Origin: Psychrobacillus psychrotolerans
GTDB lineage: Bacteria; Bacillota; Bacilli; Bacillales_A; Planococcaceae
Assembly (NCBI RefSeq): GCF_900115805.1
Contig: NZ_FOXU01000007.1
Location: 124,001-188,000 of the forward strand
Length of the DNA stretch: 64,000 bases
Direction of reading: 5' to 3'
The notes under the pieces were generated by a model. That model saw nothing but the letters and a program-made list of their open reading frames with translations, was not told where the DNA came from and made no database searches. The translations under genes were made by a program, and so were the position numbers. Positions within the stretch are counted from its first letter, which is position 1. Each line of letters opens with the position of its first letter. This document shows, piece by piece, positions 1-8,649 of this stretch.

Positions 1-749
1 AGCATTTCCATCGTACTATATCCTTCTCCTACATCATCTAGTGCATATTCAAAACCTTTTTCTTTATAAAATGCAAGAATTTTTTTTAAATGCTCTATGT
101 CTTCTACTTTTTCCGTTTCTACCACTTCAAATACTAGTTCAACTGGATCTATACCTAATTCTTCTGCTAATGCAGTCGTAGATTTCAAACAAAATTCAGG
201 TGAATAAATAGAGGTAGGTATAAAGTTAATAAATGCTTTCTTTCCTTTAAGACTTGTTGCATGTTTTACTGCGGTCATTCGACATGCTCGATCTAAAGAG
301 TATAGCCTTCCTCTTGCCTTAGCAGCGGAAAATATTTCATTTGGATAAATCATAGAACCATCTTCCTTTGGAAATCTAGCTAGTAATTCATAAGCAAATA
401 CTTGCTCCTCTATATCTACGATTGGTTGATAATGACAAATCATAAGTTGTTTTTTGATAACTTCATCAATCCATTTAACGTCTAATACTTCATCTATTTT
501 TTCCATAGGCTCCCATGGCTGTTTTGAAATTCTGTATGTAATTTGAGAGGCGTCCATATGATCGTGGCTGAAGTCTATAAAATCTCTCACATCTGATTCT
601 TTAACAATAAACGTATTCCCTTTTGCATCTACTAAAATGTCCCGGCGTTTCAAATGCTCTAATACACCAGCTAGTAAGGGAATGTTGGTATATCCCTCTA
701 CCTTGAACTCAATTTTCAACTCATTTACTTGGCAATTATTACACTCCAA
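1..749 (-). CDS. EAL-domain protein (c-di-GMP phosphodiesterase family), 3' end cut by window
   Basis: The reading frame was translated by hand from a TTG start (747-749) preceded by AAAGGAG; it runs off the window edge without a stop, so the C-terminus is missing. After an N-terminal region of about 90 residues that begins with a CxxC pair (MECNNC), an EAL domain follows: QPIVDIEEQVFAYELLARF carries the E-x-L signature, FINFIP the conserved Asn, FEVVE a catalytic Glu, and DDVGEGYS corresponds to the DDFGTGYS metal-binding loop. Members hydrolyse c-di-GMP or only bind it. The visible metal ligands are kept, but the Val replacing Phe in the DDFG loop and the missing last third prevent a call on activity. 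No GGDEF or membrane segment is visible. Confidence 0.8.
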   Translation of the reverse strand, partial: MECNNCQVNELKIEFKVEGYTNIPLLAGVLEHLKRRDILVDAKGNTFIVKESDVRDFIDFSHDHMDASQITYRISKQPWEPMEKIDEVLDVKWIDEVIKKQLMICHYQPIVDIEEQVFAYELLARFPKEDGSMIYPNEIFSAAKARGRLYSLDRACRMTAVKHATSLKGKKAFINFIPTSIYSPEFCLKSTTALAEELGIDPVELVFEVVETEKVEDIEHLKKILAFYKEKGFEYALDDVGEGYSTMEM

Positions 750-788
750 ATTTTACACTCCTTTTATGTTCTAATAGCTTAGAATCTT

Positions 789-826
789 AAAAAATCCCCT
801 GTTCAGCACTTTGCTTCACAAGGGAT
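789..826 (-). terminator. Intrinsic terminator of the TraB-family gene
   Basis: On the minus strand a nine-base-pair stem (ATCCCTTGT with ACAGGGGAT, one G-U pair) is followed by six T residues. It lies eight bases after the TraB-family stop codon. Confidence 0.75.
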
Positions 827-833
827 AAGCTAC

Positions 834-2000
834 TTAGAAATTTTTGAAAAATACTCGTATAACATCTGCCCCACCTATAAATGTCCCAAGCGATCCAAAT
901 AAGTTAGTTAATACAACAACAAGTAATACCCTCGTAACTTTGTTTCTCCAAAACCCTTTGATCGTAAAGACATCTTCTGATAACTTTTCAAAATCGGCTA
1001 TCGTTGGACGTTTGATATATGCTTGGGCAAGCCCAGAAAACCAGCCTGACGCTAAGATAGGATGAAGCGCTGTAACTGGTGCTGTGACAAATGCAGCTAG
1101 AATTGCCAATGGGTGTCCTAACGCTACCGCTGCTCCTACTGCAGCCATAGAACCCGTCCATAGAATCCAACTGAGTGCTTGGTCAAAACCAGCAGAAGGA
1201 TTTGTAAAGAATGTAATCACTATTAGCGCCACAATTAGAATTGGAATAGCCCAACCGATTATTTTAGGAACAATTGACTTAGGCGGAATAGCCGAAAGCT
1301 TTGCTAAATCTTGCTCCTTATGAATTTCCTTTGTAATACCTGGGACATGTGCAGCCCCTAAAACGGCTATAATCTTTTTACCTGGTGCTTCCTTAATTTT
1401 TTGAGCCAAGTATTGATCACGCTCATCGATTAAAGGTGTTTTTAACTTTGGAAAGGTTTCCGTAAACTCAGCTAGTACAGCATTTAACGTATCCTTTGAT
1501 TTCATATTCTCCATTTCTTCTTCCGATATTGTATCCTTACTGAAAATACTAAAGAAAACCGAAGTAAGTAATTGAGATTTTCCAGTCCAACCAAGATTAT
1601 GCCATATACGTGAAAAAGTAGTTTGAATATTACGGTCCGCTAATACTATCTCAGCCCCGTTCTCATTTGCACTTGCAATACCTTGTATCATTTCTTGGCC
1701 AGGTTTAATATCAAACTGTTTAGCCATCCGATTTTGGAATGATGAAATCGCCAAGTTCATTAATAATAGAGTAGCTTTCTTATCCTTAATAACCTTAAAG
1801 ATATCCGTCTGCCTCCACTTATTATTATCTATAATAGATTGGTATCTTTGCTCATCCAATTCAATACAAACAGAATCTGGTTGTTCTCTATCGATAACTT
1901 CCTTTACCTGTTCCGCACTCTGTCTTGATACATGTGCTGTTCCGATTAATATAATTTCTTTATCGTTGACATATAAACGTGTAATATTTTCCTCGGACAT
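834..2000 (-). CDS. TraB/PrgY-family membrane protein
   Basis: A 388-residue protein of the TraB/PrgY family. The N-terminal half is soluble and holds the family hallmark GTAHVS (residues 20-25), an acidic CIELDEQRY segment and a second GAAHVPGI motif near residue 215, features shared with the Tiki/TraB metalloprotease-like fold. From about residue 245 the protein has several hydrophobic stretches. In enterococci PrgY limits endogenous pheromone activity; in other bacteria the role is unknown, so no function is assigned. The start is supported by ATG with a weak GAAGGAAG upstream. It appears to be a single-gene unit with its own terminator. Confidence 0.8.
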   Translation of the reverse strand: MSEENITRLYVNDKEIILIGTAHVSRQSAEQVKEVIDREQPDSVCIELDEQRYQSIIDNNKWRQTDIFKVIKDKKATLLLMNLAISSFQNRMAKQFDIKPGQEMIQGIASANENGAEIVLADRNIQTTFSRIWHNLGWTGKSQLLTSVFFSIFSKDTISEEEMENMKSKDTLNAVLAEFTETFPKLKTPLIDERDQYLAQKIKEAPGKKIIAVLGAAHVPGITKEIHKEQDLAKLSAIPPKSIVPKIIGWAIPILIVALIVITFFTNPSAGFDQALSWILWTGSMAAVGAAVALGHPLAILAAFVTAPVTALHPILASGWFSGLAQAYIKRPTIADFEKLSEDVFTIKGFWRNKVTRVLLVVVLTNLFGSLGTFIGGADVIRVFFKNF

Positions 2001-2158
2001 AAACTACTTCCTTCATCTAGTGTATTATCTCTTAGTCAGAACATTAGAGATTCTCTACCTTTCATAATGAAGTAGATTATCTTAAATTTCAACGATGATT
2101 CCATTTTATTTTAATTTTTTTGAAAAAATCTTATTTGGTTAGGAAGATCTTCTTCTTG

Positions 2159-3178
2159 CTAAGCCCGTGAAAAACGTTTCTTCGCATAAACGTAAGTTGC
2201 TGCCAGCGCCAAAACTAATACTGTTCCTTTAATAATATCAAATGCATAGTAAGGCAAATTCAAAATTGTTAGCCCGTTAAGTAGGATGCCAATTACCGCT
2301 GCTCCAAAAAAAGTGCCTAACGCATTAGGCTTCCCAATTCCTAATACCGAATAGCCCACGAAAACTGCAGCAACCGCCTCCATTAAAAGTGGGGTACCAG
2401 CATCAATTTGACCTGACCCGACCCTTGCAGTAAATAATACTCCAGCCAATGAAGCAAAAATACCAGAAATGATGTACGCAATGAACTTCACTTTGCGTGT
2501 GTTCACTCCTGACAATATTGCCGCTTCCTCATTACCACCTGTCATATATAAAATACGACCCCACCGTGTATGATTGAGAACAATATAAGCTACTACAACG
2601 AGTATTAACATAATCCAAACAGGTACAGGTAAACCAAGTAATCTACCTTGACCAATCCAAAGAAATGCCTCTGAGAATTGCCCTGGAGCAGTTCCACCCG
2701 AAGTAAGTGGCATATTATTGTAAATAGAATAACCTTCTGTATAAGTTCGATGGAAGCCCGCAACGATATACATCGTACTTAATGTTGCAAGCAAATCAGG
2801 TATACCTATAATTACAATAAGGAAACTATTCAACAAACCCACTAATACTCCAACTACAATAGGTACAATCAATACAAGCCATAGAGGCATCTCGTACCAA
2901 ACCATCAGAGAGGCTGTCACAACTGTAGATAGCGACATAGTTGAACCTACACTTAAATCAAAACCTCCTACTACAAGTGTGAAGGTAACACCCAATGCTA
3001 ATAGGGTAACGATTGAAATAGATCGCAGAATATCTGTGAAATTTGCATATGTAAAAAAGGCATCGCTTATTGAACTAAAATAAATAATAATACAAATAAG
3101 TAACGCAATAGCTCCAAACTTGAACAAAAAATTTGTACCCCGTTCTTGCAACTTATTCCTCTTTACCGCCGCTTGCAT
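2159..3178 (-). CDS. Sugar-type ABC importer permease (RbsC family), probable methylthioribose transport
   Basis: 339 residues, about ten hydrophobic segments and the RbsC/BPD_transp_2 layout (conserved GGFDLSVGS-like stretch near residue 70, GIPDLLATLSTMY, and the cytoplasmic loop GGNEEAAILSGVNTRKVK). It forms the membrane channel of a CUT2-type importer. The gene overlaps the end of the ATPase gene by 26 bases, which implies translational coupling. It is the last gene of a run that starts with mtnK behind a SAM riboswitch, so the transported substrate is most simply methylthioribose or a close analogue; that is inference from context. No T-rich terminator is obvious downstream. Confidence 0.85.
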   Translation of the reverse strand: MQAAVKRNKLQERGTNFLFKFGAIALLICIIIYFSSISDAFFTYANFTDILRSISIVTLLALGVTFTLVVGGFDLSVGSTMSLSTVVTASLMVWYEMPLWLVLIVPIVVGVLVGLLNSFLIVIIGIPDLLATLSTMYIVAGFHRTYTEGYSIYNNMPLTSGGTAPGQFSEAFLWIGQGRLLGLPVPVWIMLILVVVAYIVLNHTRWGRILYMTGGNEEAAILSGVNTRKVKFIAYIISGIFASLAGVLFTARVGSGQIDAGTPLLMEAVAAVFVGYSVLGIGKPNALGTFFGAAVIGILLNGLTILNLPYYAFDIIKGTVLVLALAATYVYAKKRFSRA

Positions 3179-4658
3179 AAAGCAAAATCCTTTCCTGGGT
3201 CGCTTCTTTCCGTGATAGTTCCTTCACGATATGACCATCATACATAACTAAAATGCGATCAGAAATCCCTAGAACTTCATGAATTTCACTTGAAAAGTAA
3301 AGACAACCCTTCCCTTTTTCAGCAAACTCACGAATCATTCTATAAATATCAGTTTTTGCACCAATATCGACGCCTTTTGTTGGCTCGTCGAACAAATAAA
3401 GAGAGGAATCAAGCGAAGTCCATTTGCCGATAGCAACCTTTTGCTGATTTCCTCCGCTCAAATACACAAGTGGTGTCTCAGTACTACTTGTTTTAATTTG
3501 TAATCGTTCAATAATCTCTTTTGCAAAGGACTTTTCTTTCTTTTTATCCATAAATAAGAGACGAGAAAAATTTTGTAAATTAGGAAAAGATGCATTGGTT
3601 CGTAATGATTCTTGAACAAATAGCCCTTCTTTTCGTCTTTCTTCTGGAATAAGAACTAGACCGGCTTTTATCGCGTCTTTGGGATGCTTTATTTTTAAGG
3701 TGTTTCCTAAGATTTCCATACTTCCTTCTGTATATGGAGAATATCCGAATAACGTTTTAGCTAACTCTGTTTTCCCCGCCCCTACAAGACCGACAATCCC
3801 AACAATTTCTCCTTCAGACACTTGAAAAGAAATATCCCTTACCTTTTCTCCTCTTGATATATTTTTAACACGAAGTAATGTATTTCCTAATACATGTTTA
3901 CGAGCAGGAAAATCTTTGCTATAAGAAGTTCCTAGCATAGCTTCAACAATCTCTTCTTGGTTAGTCTCAGAAGTATTATAGGTCCCAACTAACGTACCTT
4001 CTGCCATAACGGTCATCCGATCGCAAATCTCAAATACTTCTGGTAGTCGATGTGATATGAATATGCACCCTACTCCTGTCGCTTTTAGCTTTTTAATGAC
4101 TGAAAATAACTTGGTAGATTCATTTAGGGATAGAGGTGCCGTCGGTTCATCGAAGATAATAACCTTTGCAGAACTTACAAGTGCTCGCGCTATCAATACC
4201 AACTGTTTTTCTGCTAGAGAGAGCATAAATGCAGGTATTTCTACTGAAATATTGACTACCTGTAACTGCTTCAGGGCATTCCGTGCTTCCCTATTCAGTT
4301 TCTTTTTGGAGATGAACATATTAGAACCAGCAACAATCTTATCCAGCAATATATTCTCTGCAACCGAGAGTTCCGCAACGATGGCAGTATCTACCTCTTG
4401 ATATACACAATAAATTCCAAAATCCTTTGCGACTTTAGGCGAACGTATACGTATTCTTTCTCCTTCTAACAAAATTTCTCCCACATCTTGCTCATACACA
4501 CCAGAGAGTACTTTCATAAGCGTGCTTTTCCCTGCGCCATTTACCCCAAGTAAAGCGTGTACCTCGCCTTTTTTAAGTTCAAATTCAGCATTTTTCAGAG
4601 CATTTACATTTCCAAATGATTTATCTATAGCTTTCATGGAAAGAAAAGGATTCAGCAT
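3153..4658 (-). CDS. Sugar-type ABC importer ATPase with two ABC domains (RbsA/MglA family)
   Basis: 501 residues forming two fused nucleotide-binding domains, as in RbsA/MglA. Domain 1 has Walker A GVNGAGKST near residue 38 and Walker B VIIFDEPTAP; its signature reads LSLAEKQ instead of the usual LSxGxxQ. Domain 2 has Walker A GLVGAGKT and the canonical signature LSGGNQQK followed by LFDEPTKGVD. A degenerate site in one half is common in this family. The gene lies 60 bases after the binding-protein gene, with a terminator-like hairpin in between, and overlaps the permease gene. It energises uptake of the substrate delivered by the lipoprotein encoded upstream. Confidence 0.88.
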   Translation of the reverse strand: MLNPFLSMKAIDKSFGNVNALKNAEFELKKGEVHALLGVNGAGKSTLMKVLSGVYEQDVGEILLEGERIRIRSPKVAKDFGIYCVYQEVDTAIVAELSVAENILLDKIVAGSNMFISKKKLNREARNALKQLQVVNISVEIPAFMLSLAEKQLVLIARALVSSAKVIIFDEPTAPLSLNESTKLFSVIKKLKATGVGCIFISHRLPEVFEICDRMTVMAEGTLVGTYNTSETNQEEIVEAMLGTSYSKDFPARKHVLGNTLLRVKNISRGEKVRDISFQVSEGEIVGIVGLVGAGKTELAKTLFGYSPYTEGSMEILGNTLKIKHPKDAIKAGLVLIPEERRKEGLFVQESLRTNASFPNLQNFSRLLFMDKKKEKSFAKEIIERLQIKTSSTETPLVYLSGGNQQKVAIGKWTSLDSSLYLFDEPTKGVDIGAKTDIYRMIREFAEKGKGCLYFSSEIHEVLGISDRILVMYDGHIVKELSRKEATQERILLYASGGKEE

Positions 4659-4674
4659 CGATTGCTCCTTTCTG

Positions 4675-4705
4675 AAAAAAGCTGTCCCATTAAACAGGAC
4701 AGCTT
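4675..4705 (-). terminator. Terminator-like hairpin between binding-protein and ATPase genes
   Basis: On the minus strand AAGCTGTCC pairs with GGACAGCTT across a short loop and is followed by six T residues. It sits inside the operon, directly after the binding-protein gene, and probably lets only part of the transcripts continue, giving more binding protein than membrane components. Confidence 0.7.
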
Positions 4706-4718
4706 AAATTCTTTTAAG

Positions 4719-5807
4719 TTATCTGTTTTCCTCTAATCCTTTTAATTCATCTGTGTAACCTTGATCACTTGCTCCCCAACCTTCAATATGATCACTGAGT
4801 TCATTAGTTGTTACTGTTTCTTTCGGCAATTTAGATGCTTCTACAAAAACTGGTTCTAATACTACTTTTTCTTCTACATTGCCTCCGCTTATTTTTTGAT
4901 ATAAATAACGAACTTGAATACGGCCGATATCCTTAGGATCCACTGCTGCCGAGGCAACCCAGGGACTATTCTCATTTTGAATCATCTGTAAATCTTCATC
5001 ACTCATATCGATACTATATACCTTAATATCTGTACGTCCCGCTTGCTCTATCGCCCGAACTGCACCTTTGGCAAACTCGTCCCAAGCAGCCCAAACAGCG
5101 GTGATTTCACCTTTGTTTGGATACTGCTTTAATACCGCTTCCATTTGTGACTGGGTATCTAAAGCTGTATTTTGCGTTGCTGCACCGAATGTGGCAATTT
5201 CTTTTATCCCTGGATTCTCTCCTAGAAAATTCTCATATGCTACTTGTCGTCTTTCCATTGGAGCAAAACCCGCTACCCATATTTTCACGATATTGGCTTT
5301 CCCATTTGAATCTTCCGCTAGTTTTTCTAGTGTCATTTGAGCCATTTTTTCATCGCCTTGTTCTAAAGAGGTTACTCCCTCAACTTCTACTCCCGCATCA
5401 AATGCGACAACCGGAATTCCCTTTGCAACCGCATTCTCAACTCCTTGGTTCAGTGATTCTTTTGTGCCATGATCTATTAAAATACCGTCAACTCCTTGAT
5501 TCACAGCGGCATCCAAATTGGACGCCATTTTAGATAAATCTCCTTCAGAAGTAAACACCGTTACTGTTCCACCAAAATTCTCTACTTGCTCCTTTACCCC
5601 TTCAATATATTGAGCTGAAAATGTCCCTAAATTTTGTTGCATAACTAATGCAATTTTCTTGCCGGCTAACGGATTTTCTTTAGCCTTAACATCACCGTTA
5701 GAGCTAGATGACTTAGTTGTTTCTCCTTCAGCTTTTGGCTGACATGCAGCGAGTAAAACCGCTATTACTAAAATCGTAAATATTAACCAGTACTTATTTG
5801 TTTTCAT
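4719..5807 (-). CDS. ABC importer substrate-binding lipoprotein (RbsB-like), probable methylthioribose binding
   Basis: 362 residues from the ATG at 5805-5807, chosen because AAGGAG lies seven bases upstream; an upstream in-frame start would add six residues and lacks a site. A signal peptide ends in the lipobox LLAAC (Cys22), so the protein is membrane-anchored outside the cell. The remainder is a periplasmic-binding-protein type 1 (RbsB/Peripla_BP_4) fold: [20 protein letters not shown], then [17 protein letters not shown] and [15 protein letters not shown]. The start overlaps the end of mtnA by 14 bases, tying it to the mtnK-mtnA transcript under S-box control. Substrate assignment to methylthioribose is inferred from this linkage only. 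Confidence 0.85.
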   Translation of the reverse strand: MKTNKYWLIFTILVIAVLLAACQPKAEGETTKSSSSNGDVKAKENPLAGKKIALVMQQNLGTFSAQYIEGVKEQVENFGGTVTVFTSEGDLSKMASNLDAAVNQGVDGILIDHGTKESLNQGVENAVAKGIPVVAFDAGVEVEGVTSLEQGDEKMAQMTLEKLAEDSNGKANIVKIWVAGFAPMERRQVAYENFLGENPGIKEIATFGAATQNTALDTQSQMEAVLKQYPNKGEITAVWAAWDEFAKGAVRAIEQAGRTDIKVYSIDMSDEDLQMIQNENSPWVASAAVDPKDIGRIQVRYLYQKISGGNVEEKVVLEPVFVEASKLPKETVTTNELSDHIEGWGASDQGYTDELKGLEENR

Positions 5808-6864
5808 AATCCTTCTCCTTTTCAATTGAATCGACTATTTGAGTTGAAATATTTTCAAGATAGTTTGGATAAATAATACCTATTTCTGTAATTATGGCAG
5901 TGATATATTTAGCTGGTGTCACATCAAAAGCAGGGTTAAATACTTTTGTGTTTGATGGGGTAATAGCTTTGCCGTTAATATTAATAATTTCCTCTACTTT
6001 CCTTTCCTCTATTGGAATTTCTTCTCCATTATTTATGGACAAATCGAATGTAGAGGACGGTGCAGCCACATAAAATGGAATTCCAAATACAGATGCAAGA
6101 ATTGCTAAGTTTAGGGTTCCTATTTTGTTTGCTGTGTCTCCATTTTTTGCTATCCGATCTGCTCCAACGATAATTGCTTCTATTCCCTTTGCGCCTATCG
6201 TATGTGCAGCCATACTATCTGTTATGAGTGTCACATCGACACCTGATTGCTGCAGTTCCCATGCTGTTAAACGGGCGCCCTGGAAGACAGGTCGAGTTTC
6301 ACATGCAAACACTTCAAATTCTTTTCCACGTTCCTTCCCTAGATGAAAAGGAGCTAAAGCAGTACCATACTTAGCGGTGGCTATAGAACCAGCATTACAA
6401 ATCGTCATTACCTTCGTTTTATCTTCAAGTAGAGAGAGTGCAAACTCGCCGATACTTTTACAGGACTCCTCATCTTCCTTGTGAATTATTATTGCTTCTT
6501 CAATTAGAATCTGCTTTGCATCCGAAACACTATCTATTGGACTCGCTGCTTTCAACAAACGGTCAAGTGCCCAAACCAAGTTGACAGCAGTAGGTCGAGA
6601 TTCACCCAAGTATGCTGCATCTCTTTTTAAGTATTCTAGAAAATCTATCATTGAATTTGTTTGATAACTCTGCGCCTCAATAGCTAATCCATACGCTGCC
6701 GTAATTCCAATGGCTGGAGCTCCACGAACTTTCAGAGTAATAATTGCATCGTGAACTTCTTTCATATTTTCTAGTGTTATATAGATAATTTCATGGGGAA
6801 GTTTCTGTTGATCTAAAATTATTAACCGCTTACCTTCCCACTTAATCGATAATGGAACATTCAT
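5794..6864 (-). CDS. mtnA: S-methyl-5-thioribose-1-phosphate isomerase MtnA
   Basis: 356 residues, the usual length. It converts methylthioribose-1-phosphate to methylthioribulose-1-phosphate in the methionine salvage pathway. The catalytic Cys is Cys156 in ICNAGS and the catalytic Asp is Asp236 in [17 protein letters not shown]; the 80-residue distance equals that of the B. subtilis enzyme. RGAPAIG near residue 48 is the conserved substrate loop. The ATG shares one base with the mtnK stop codon (TAATG) and has GGAG upstream inside mtnK. It is the second gene after the S-box riboswitch and is followed by an overlapping ABC importer gene. Confidence 0.97.
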   Translation of the reverse strand: MNVPLSIKWEGKRLIILDQQKLPHEIIYITLENMKEVHDAIITLKVRGAPAIGITAAYGLAIEAQSYQTNSMIDFLEYLKRDAAYLGESRPTAVNLVWALDRLLKAASPIDSVSDAKQILIEEAIIIHKEDEESCKSIGEFALSLLEDKTKVMTICNAGSIATAKYGTALAPFHLGKERGKEFEVFACETRPVFQGARLTAWELQQSGVDVTLITDSMAAHTIGAKGIEAIIVGADRIAKNGDTANKIGTLNLAILASVFGIPFYVAAPSSTFDLSINNGEEIPIEERKVEEIININGKAITPSNTKVFNPAFDVTPAKYITAIITEIGIIYPNYLENISTQIVDSIEKEKDYENK

Positions 6865-8051
6865 TATTGAATTTCTCCTAACAGCTCAATTACAGCATCT
6901 ATTGAGTTTATTTCATGACGACTCACTATTAGTCTTTCTCCAGCTTTAAGCGTTTGTTTTTTGGTTAAAATTCGTTGCTCATGGTTTTCAATACTATCTA
7001 AGTCTTTCACATGTGCTAGTCCAATCGTTCTGCGAATTAGCTCACAGCCTGCAAACCCTACGGAATCATGGAATATTTTTTCTAGCACAAATGCCTCATA
7101 GCCTTCTATACTTTTATATAAATCGGACTCTCCTTTTTTCCAACACTCTGAAAATTTAGCACAAAATGTGTTCCATGTATTCTGTATATGGGTATGTATA
7201 GCATCCCGTTGGTCATCTTGACGCGTAAAGGATTGAACTATTAAGTTCCCCAAAAATAAGCCAATATCAAATCCAATTGGGCCGTAAAATGCAAATTCCG
7301 GGTCAATTACTTTCGTTTCCGCTTCACTCGCAAATATACTTCCGGTATGAAGATCCCCATGTAACAAAGCTTCGGCTTCCGTCAAAAAACTTCTTTTTAG
7401 CTTAGCTACTTCCAATTTCAACAAGTTGTTATTCCAAATAGCTTCCACTTCTGCTTGTAATGCTGGCTCAAAGTCATTTGTTTCATGATCAAAAAAAGGG
7501 TCTGTAAAGATTAAGTCTTCTGTAATCTTACATAGCTCGGGGTTAGAAAATTCTACAACAAGTGACTTTTTTTCAAAGGGGTGGAGCGCAAAGTCAGAAG
7601 TATTGAAAAGTGTTAAGGCTAGATATTCGCCAATATCGGTTGATAATTTAGGATAGGACTTTCCTTTTATCAAGCCCTCACGAACTATTTCAAGATGAGA
7701 CAGATCTTCCATGATTGTGATTGCTAAGCTTTCATCAGTTGCATAAACTTTTGGGACTAATCCAACTGCGTATTCTCCATGTTTTTGTAATGCACTAGCT
7801 TCGATCTTTGCCCTTTTCAAAGTAAGTGGCCAGCTCTCCCCGATGACCTTTGCATAGGGTAAGGCCTGTTTAATAATAATGCCTTTCTCACCGGATCCAT
7901 CTGTTACACGGAATACATAATTTAGATTTCCATCACCAATCTCTTCGCAAACTAATGGAGCTTCGCTAGAAAATAATGATAACTCTATCGCCAGTGAAAT
8001 TACCGTTTCTTTAGTTAATGATTCATATTCTTTCATTACTACTACCGCCAT
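6864..8051 (-). CDS. mtnK: 5-methylthioribose kinase MtnK
   Basis: 395 residues, typical for MtnK. It phosphorylates methylthioribose at C1 with ATP. Kinase features of the aminoglycoside-phosphotransferase fold are seen: [11 protein letters not shown] near residue 38 (nucleotide loop), the catalytic [10 protein letters not shown] (Asp within HGDLH), and [17 protein letters not shown] (the metal-binding D-x-E). The start at 8051 has GAGG nine bases upstream; an internal ATG at 8036 is possible. First gene of a unit read from a SAM riboswitch with its terminator just upstream, so it should be expressed when SAM is low. Confidence 0.97.
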   Translation of the reverse strand: MAVVVMKEYESLTKETVISLAIELSLFSSEAPLVCEEIGDGNLNYVFRVTDGSGEKGIIIKQALPYAKVIGESWPLTLKRAKIEASALQKHGEYAVGLVPKVYATDESLAITIMEDLSHLEIVREGLIKGKSYPKLSTDIGEYLALTLFNTSDFALHPFEKKSLVVEFSNPELCKITEDLIFTDPFFDHETNDFEPALQAEVEAIWNNNLLKLEVAKLKRSFLTEAEALLHGDLHTGSIFASEAETKVIDPEFAFYGPIGFDIGLFLGNLIVQSFTRQDDQRDAIHTHIQNTWNTFCAKFSECWKKGESDLYKSIEGYEAFVLEKIFHDSVGFAGCELIRRTIGLAHVKDLDSIENHEQRILTKKQTLKAGERLIVSRHEINSIDAVIELLGEIQ

Positions 8052-8077
8052 TATGATCGTCCTCTCATTTACAAAAT

Positions 8078-8104
8078 AAAAAACCTCTTTCCAAAAGAAA
8101 GAGG
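8078..8104 (-). terminator. S-box riboswitch expression-platform terminator (mtnK side)
   Basis: On the minus strand GAAAGAGG-type arms (8097-8104 and 8084-8091) form an eight-base-pair stem followed by a T-rich tract. The preceding stretch can pair alternatively with the 3' arm of aptamer helix P1, the expected antiterminator arrangement. Confidence 0.85.
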
Positions 8105-8126
8105 CTTAGAATAAGAGATTCTGAAC

Positions 8127-8283
8127 CTCTTATCTCTCAGAAAGTAAACTTTCTGATGGAATTAGCACCGTGCCTTACGGAATTTTACATTCCGGCGCAT
8201 AAAGCGCCCCGTCTCACAACGGTATTACGGTCGGTTGCTGGGCGTCATCGGGCCATTATCCCTCTGCCTGCTCTTGATAAGAG
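8127..8283 (-). promoter_or_regulatory. SAM-I (S-box) riboswitch upstream of mtnK
   Basis: The minus strand shows the S-box landmarks in order: P1 5' arm CTCTTATC (8276-8283), the purine-rich GAGCAGGCAGAGGGA segment, GGCCCGATGA, CCCAGCAACCG, the GGTGCTAATTCC junction, and the P1 3' arm GATAAGAG (8127-8134), which pairs exactly with the 5' arm. Binding of S-adenosylmethionine stabilises P1 and leads to termination at the hairpin downstream. It therefore represses mtnK-mtnA and the ABC importer when SAM is plentiful. Confidence 0.95.
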
Positions 8284-8311
8284 TGCGGTACAACTATGAT
8301 GTTTGTTTAGA

Positions 8312-8341
8312 ATCCTAGCATATTAGAAAAAGCTATGTCAA
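8312..8341 (-). promoter_or_regulatory. SigA-type promoter for the mtnK transcript
   Basis: TTGACA (8336-8341) and TAGGAT (8312-8317) on the minus strand, 18 bases apart, just upstream of the riboswitch aptamer. Confidence 0.75.
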
Positions 8342-8377
8342 TACAATTTTGAATAATGATAATTTTTCAGTTTCTTG

Positions 8378-8406
8378 TTGACAGAATTTTTAATGCATGG
8401 AATAAT
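8378..8406 (+). promoter_or_regulatory. SigA-type promoter for the mtnWXBD transcript
   Basis: TTGACA (8378-8383) and AATAAT (8401-8406) separated by 17 bases, about 35 bases before the second S-box aptamer. The two divergent promoters lie back to back. Confidence 0.75.
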
Positions 8407-8440
8407 CAATATAATTCATTAAATACAAACTGAATATTTT

Positions 8441-8545
8441 TTCTTATTTAGAGCAGGTGGAGGGACAAGCCCTATGATACCCGGCAACCGATTCAATTAT
8501 GAACACGGTGCTAATTCTTGCAGTCAAATGACTGAGAGATAAGAA
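8441..8545 (+). promoter_or_regulatory. SAM-I (S-box) riboswitch upstream of mtnW
   Basis: Plus-strand landmarks: P1 arms TTCTTAT and ATAAGAA at the two ends, GAGCAGGTGGAGGGA, GCCCTATGAtACCCGGCAACCG, and ACACGGTGCTAATTC before ACTGAGAGATAAGAAG. This is a shorter aptamer than its divergent partner, mainly because the P3 region is shorter. It should shut down mtnWXBD at high SAM. Confidence 0.95.
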
Positions 8546-8561
8546 GTTGTTAAGCTATTAA

Positions 8562-8587
8562 CCTCTTCTTATTTGAAGAGGTTTTTT
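8562..8587 (+). terminator. S-box expression-platform terminator (mtnW side)
   Basis: CCTCTTC (8562-8568) pairs with GAAGAGG (8575-8581), followed by six T residues. Confidence 0.9.
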
Positions 8588-8596
8588 ATATTATCT

Positions 8597-8633
8597 GTCT
8601 AGCTCTAACGCCTAGGCACTTACGCTTTTCTAA
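8597..8633 (+). repeat. Dispersed intergenic repeat, copy A
   Basis: A 37-base segment starting GTCTAGCTC and ending GCTTTTCTAA, placed between the riboswitch terminator and the mtnW ribosome binding site. A second related copy lies at 14415-14454 on the other strand, also directly before an AGGAG site. The shared ends and GCC/CG core resemble a short intergenic repeat frequent in Bacillales genomes; that resemblance is from memory. Confidence 0.55.
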
Positions 8634-8649
8634 TATTAGGAGTGAAAAA

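Noticed and set aside
3153-4658. Inactive first ABC domain because the signature reads LSLAEKQ
   Set aside because: Degenerate signatures in one half are common in RbsA-type ATPases, so this is not evidence for a broken gene.
5117-5533. A 138-codon plus-strand frame inside the RbsB-like gene
   Set aside because: Antisense shadow of the lipoprotein gene, with no binding site and a low-complexity Leu/His-rich translation.
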